A stretch of 64,000 bases of DNA from Sitta carolinensis (taxonomy: Eukaryota; Chordata; Aves; Passeriformes; Sittidae), in contig CM063284.1 in assembly GCA_032173965.1 (NCBI GenBank), forward strand, positions 104,594,410 through 104,658,409, in the 5' to 3' direction. Position numbers and translations under genes: made by a program. Below the pieces are notes generated by a model. That model was not told where the DNA came from, did no database searches, and was given only the letters and a program-made list of their open reading frames with translations. This document shows positions 61,947-64,000 of this stretch, one piece after another. The first letter of the stretch is position 1; the number at the start of each line of letters is the position of its first letter.

Positions 61947-62510
61947 TGCTGGTTTTTCCTGGGATAGTTAATTCCCTTCAAGGTGTGATTTGGATTTGTG
62001 CTGAACACAGCGTTGATAATACAGAGACGCTTTAGTTAACCCTGAGTAGTGCTTGCACAGCATCCAGACCTATTCTGCTTCTGTCATGCTGATGAAGAGG
62101 CTGGGGGGGCACAGGAAGCAGGAATAGGACACATCCCAGACACTTGATCCCAACTGACCAAAGAAATATCCCAGACTGTATGGGATCAGCCTCAGCGTAT
62201 AGAGCTGAGGAAGAGGAAGAAAGTGGGACACACTTGGAATTATGACATTTGTTTTCCCAAGTCACTGTTACGCATGATGGAGCCTGACCTTCCTGGGCAC
62301 GGCTGAACACTTGCCTGACCATGGGAATTGGTGAGGAATTACTTGCTTTTCTTTTCTTTCATGTACAGCTTTTGCTTTCCCTATTCAACTGTCTTTATCT
62401 GAACTCAGAGTTTTTTCACGTTTTCTTTTTTAATGTCTCCCTGATGCTGCTGTCAAGGTAGAGATTGAGTAGCTGAGTGTTGCTTAGTTGCTGGATGGGG
62501 TTAAACCACA
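61947..62510 (+). mobile_element. Solo LTR of an avian endogenous retrovirus (type B), plus orientation
   Basis: A 564-bp LTR beginning TGCTGGTTTTTCCTGGGATA and ending ATGGGGTTAAACCACA. In the same order as the copy at 10.75-11.30 kb it carries TTTGGATTTGTGCTG, CCAACTGACCAAAGAAATAT, a decayed TATA box (TATAGAG, 62,198-62,204), TTCCCAAGTCACTGTTACGC and CAACTGTCTTTATCTGAAC. It retains the 3' end that the other copy lacks. No retroviral genes adjoin it and no target-site duplication is visible, so it is an old solo LTR. The 96-codon minus frame is antisense. Confidence 0.83.
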
Positions 62511-64000
62511 ATGCTGACCATCTGTCCCTGGGGACTGTAGCAGATGCCCCTTCCCCTCCTGCCTGTCTGACAAAGACTCCAGTGCCTTGTCAGGGATGGG
62601 GACAACACTAAAGCTTAGCTCAATGGTTTGGTCAATCCTAGCTGTCTTTTGTGTGAGCCAACAACCAGGTAATTGGTTTCTACTTTTAACTTGCATATAT
62701 CTGTGTTAAACTCCCTAAAGACACCATAGCAAGTTGACTCAAAAAGGGTCTCTAACACATCCAGTAGTCTCCTTCATCAAATTAACCTCTTCCTCAGCAG
62801 ACAACTGATAACAATGTATTTTCAAACTGGCCTGGGGACTGTCTCTGGGGCTTAGTGAGTGCAGTGCTTGAAGTTCACCTTCAAGCATATGTTCAGCCTG
62901 TGCATATGACCTACTAGGGAATGTCCATACTGGAGTCAAAGGCAGAAAGGTATTGCCAGTAATATGAACCCTGCAGAGTGCTACCAGCCTCCAAACCTGC
63001 CTGTGTTTTCAAGCAGGTTCCCTAGCCTTCACTCAGCTCCATGTAACTCTACCCATACCACGACAACTTGAAAATGAGCGGGAGACATGGGGTAACAGGG
63101 ATGTTCACAGACTCTGTGTGAACAAACAGTCTGCTAAAAGTAAAGCATAATTTATGGAGAGCAAAACCCTTTAAGAAAAAAAAAAATGATTCAATGAACT
63201 GTCTGTAGCTATGTGTAGGATATATAGCGTCTGTCTGTCGTCCATATGGTGATCCTGCATGTTCCCAGTGTCCTAAAGCACTTGCACAGCAGCTGGGAGG
63301 CAGACAGCAGTGTCATACTCGCCAGTCATTTCTGTCTTGTCTGGTGTCAAGGAAAAGGTTTGTCCGCTGTGCAGGACCCTTTTATAACCTTTCTTCCCCT
63401 TCAGGAGTGAGAATCACTCCTGAGCTGCTTAGTGATACTGCTCTCTGCAGTGGCCAAACATCTGTGTCACAGCTTGGAAGAAGTTGTCCTGATGCAAGTG
63501 CTTTTTCCCTTCCTGTTTATTTTGATGGCATTTATGCTATTGCCAAGGTGAAAGGAGTCATCTTCAATTTTTTCTTTTTTTTTTTTTAATTTATTTTTTA
63601 TTTAGCTAGTCCCTACTTTTGCTGAATAGACTATTAACTTCTTAACGTCACTTCCCTGACTAGATTGCATCCGCAATTCATAAAATCATTGCATATCATT
63701 GTTATTAGATTATAAACCACCAGCTTCTTGCTCAACATCAGCATGTCCAGAGAGAAGACTCAACCTACATATATTGACAAATTCCGTCCTGTGAAGTCTC
63801 ACTGTCTGTGGTTCATACTTTTAAACTGTCTGACCTTTGCAAATGAAAAACTGCCAAGAGGTCAAACAATGGTCTGCAGAACACTCCAGATGCCTTCTCT
63901 GTTTTCAGTGGGAGTCTACCTGGTGTGTTGGAGGAAAGAAAAGGACACGCTTTTATATCACATTGTTAGAAATTATCCTTTGGCTGGAATGCAGGAGTGA
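62511..64000. other. Unique sequence to the window end
   Basis: No gene or repeat recognised. The 90-codon frame ending at the last base of the window contains no recognisable domain. Confidence 0.5.

Noticed and set aside
1..64000. CRISPR arrays, prokaryotic operons, phage genes, rRNA, mitochondrial insertions
   Set aside because: No spaced direct repeats, no prokaryotic gene organisation and no recognisable rRNA or mitochondrial sequence seen on either strand.

Overview
This looks like AT-rich, gene-poor vertebrate nuclear DNA, most probably from a bird and plausibly a songbird. The basis is the repeat content: CR1 LINE fragments with the avian CR1 3' end and CR1 ORF2 protein motifs, several avian-type LTRs, an ERVL-like gag/pol relic, and long simple-sequence tracts. 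Bird is well supported. Songbird is an inference from how familiar the LTR types look to me and was not checked against a database. I found no bacterial, plasmid, phage or CRISPR features. I also found no convincing protein-coding gene: the open frames are short, overlap on both strands and mostly lie inside repeats. The window is best read as intergenic DNA or the inside of a very large intron.

Layout. 1-8.06 kb: unique AT-rich DNA. 8.06-9.92 kb: a 53-base A run, a GC-rich island (about 8.65-9.16 kb) with regulatory-looking motifs, and a long ATCT microsatellite. 10.5-11.3 kb: a plus-strand CR1 3' end fused to a minus-strand LTR (type B). 14.8-15.4 kb: another CR1 3' end, then an LTR-like block. 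17.84 kb: a 42-base T run. 20.5 kb: an exon-like segment. 23.4-24.5 kb: a CR1 ORF2 piece (endonuclease end into reverse transcriptase) abutting a CR1 3' end. 26.2-27.6 kb: a CR1 reverse-transcriptase segment split by a complete solo LTR (type A). 31.2 kb: CR1 3' end. 34.76 kb: ATT microsatellite. 35.33-35.96 kb: second type A LTR, opposite orientation. 37.09 kb: CAGT microsatellite. 39.75-43.2 kb: decayed minus-strand ERVL-like provirus (LTR, gag piece, 3' part of pol; protease and most of reverse transcriptase missing). 47.53-47.8 kb: a 47-bp internally deleted type A LTR touching a type B LTR end. 48.87-49.42 kb: CR1 reverse-transcriptase segment. 50.3-50.8 kb: LTR-like block. 52.1-52.7 kb: GC-rich unrecognised block. 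58.83-59.41 kb: solo LTR (type C). 61.95-62.51 kb: type B LTR. The rest is unique AT-rich sequence.

These elements do not work together as a pathway. The content is a record of successive insertions and deletions: an LTR landed inside an older CR1, proviruses were reduced to solo LTRs, and one LTR shrank to its two ends. No new gene system is visible. The parts most worth checking are the GC-rich island at 8.65-9.16 kb, the exon-like segment at 20,476-20,585, the miniature LTR at 47,534-47,580 and the GC-rich block at 52.1-52.7 kb.
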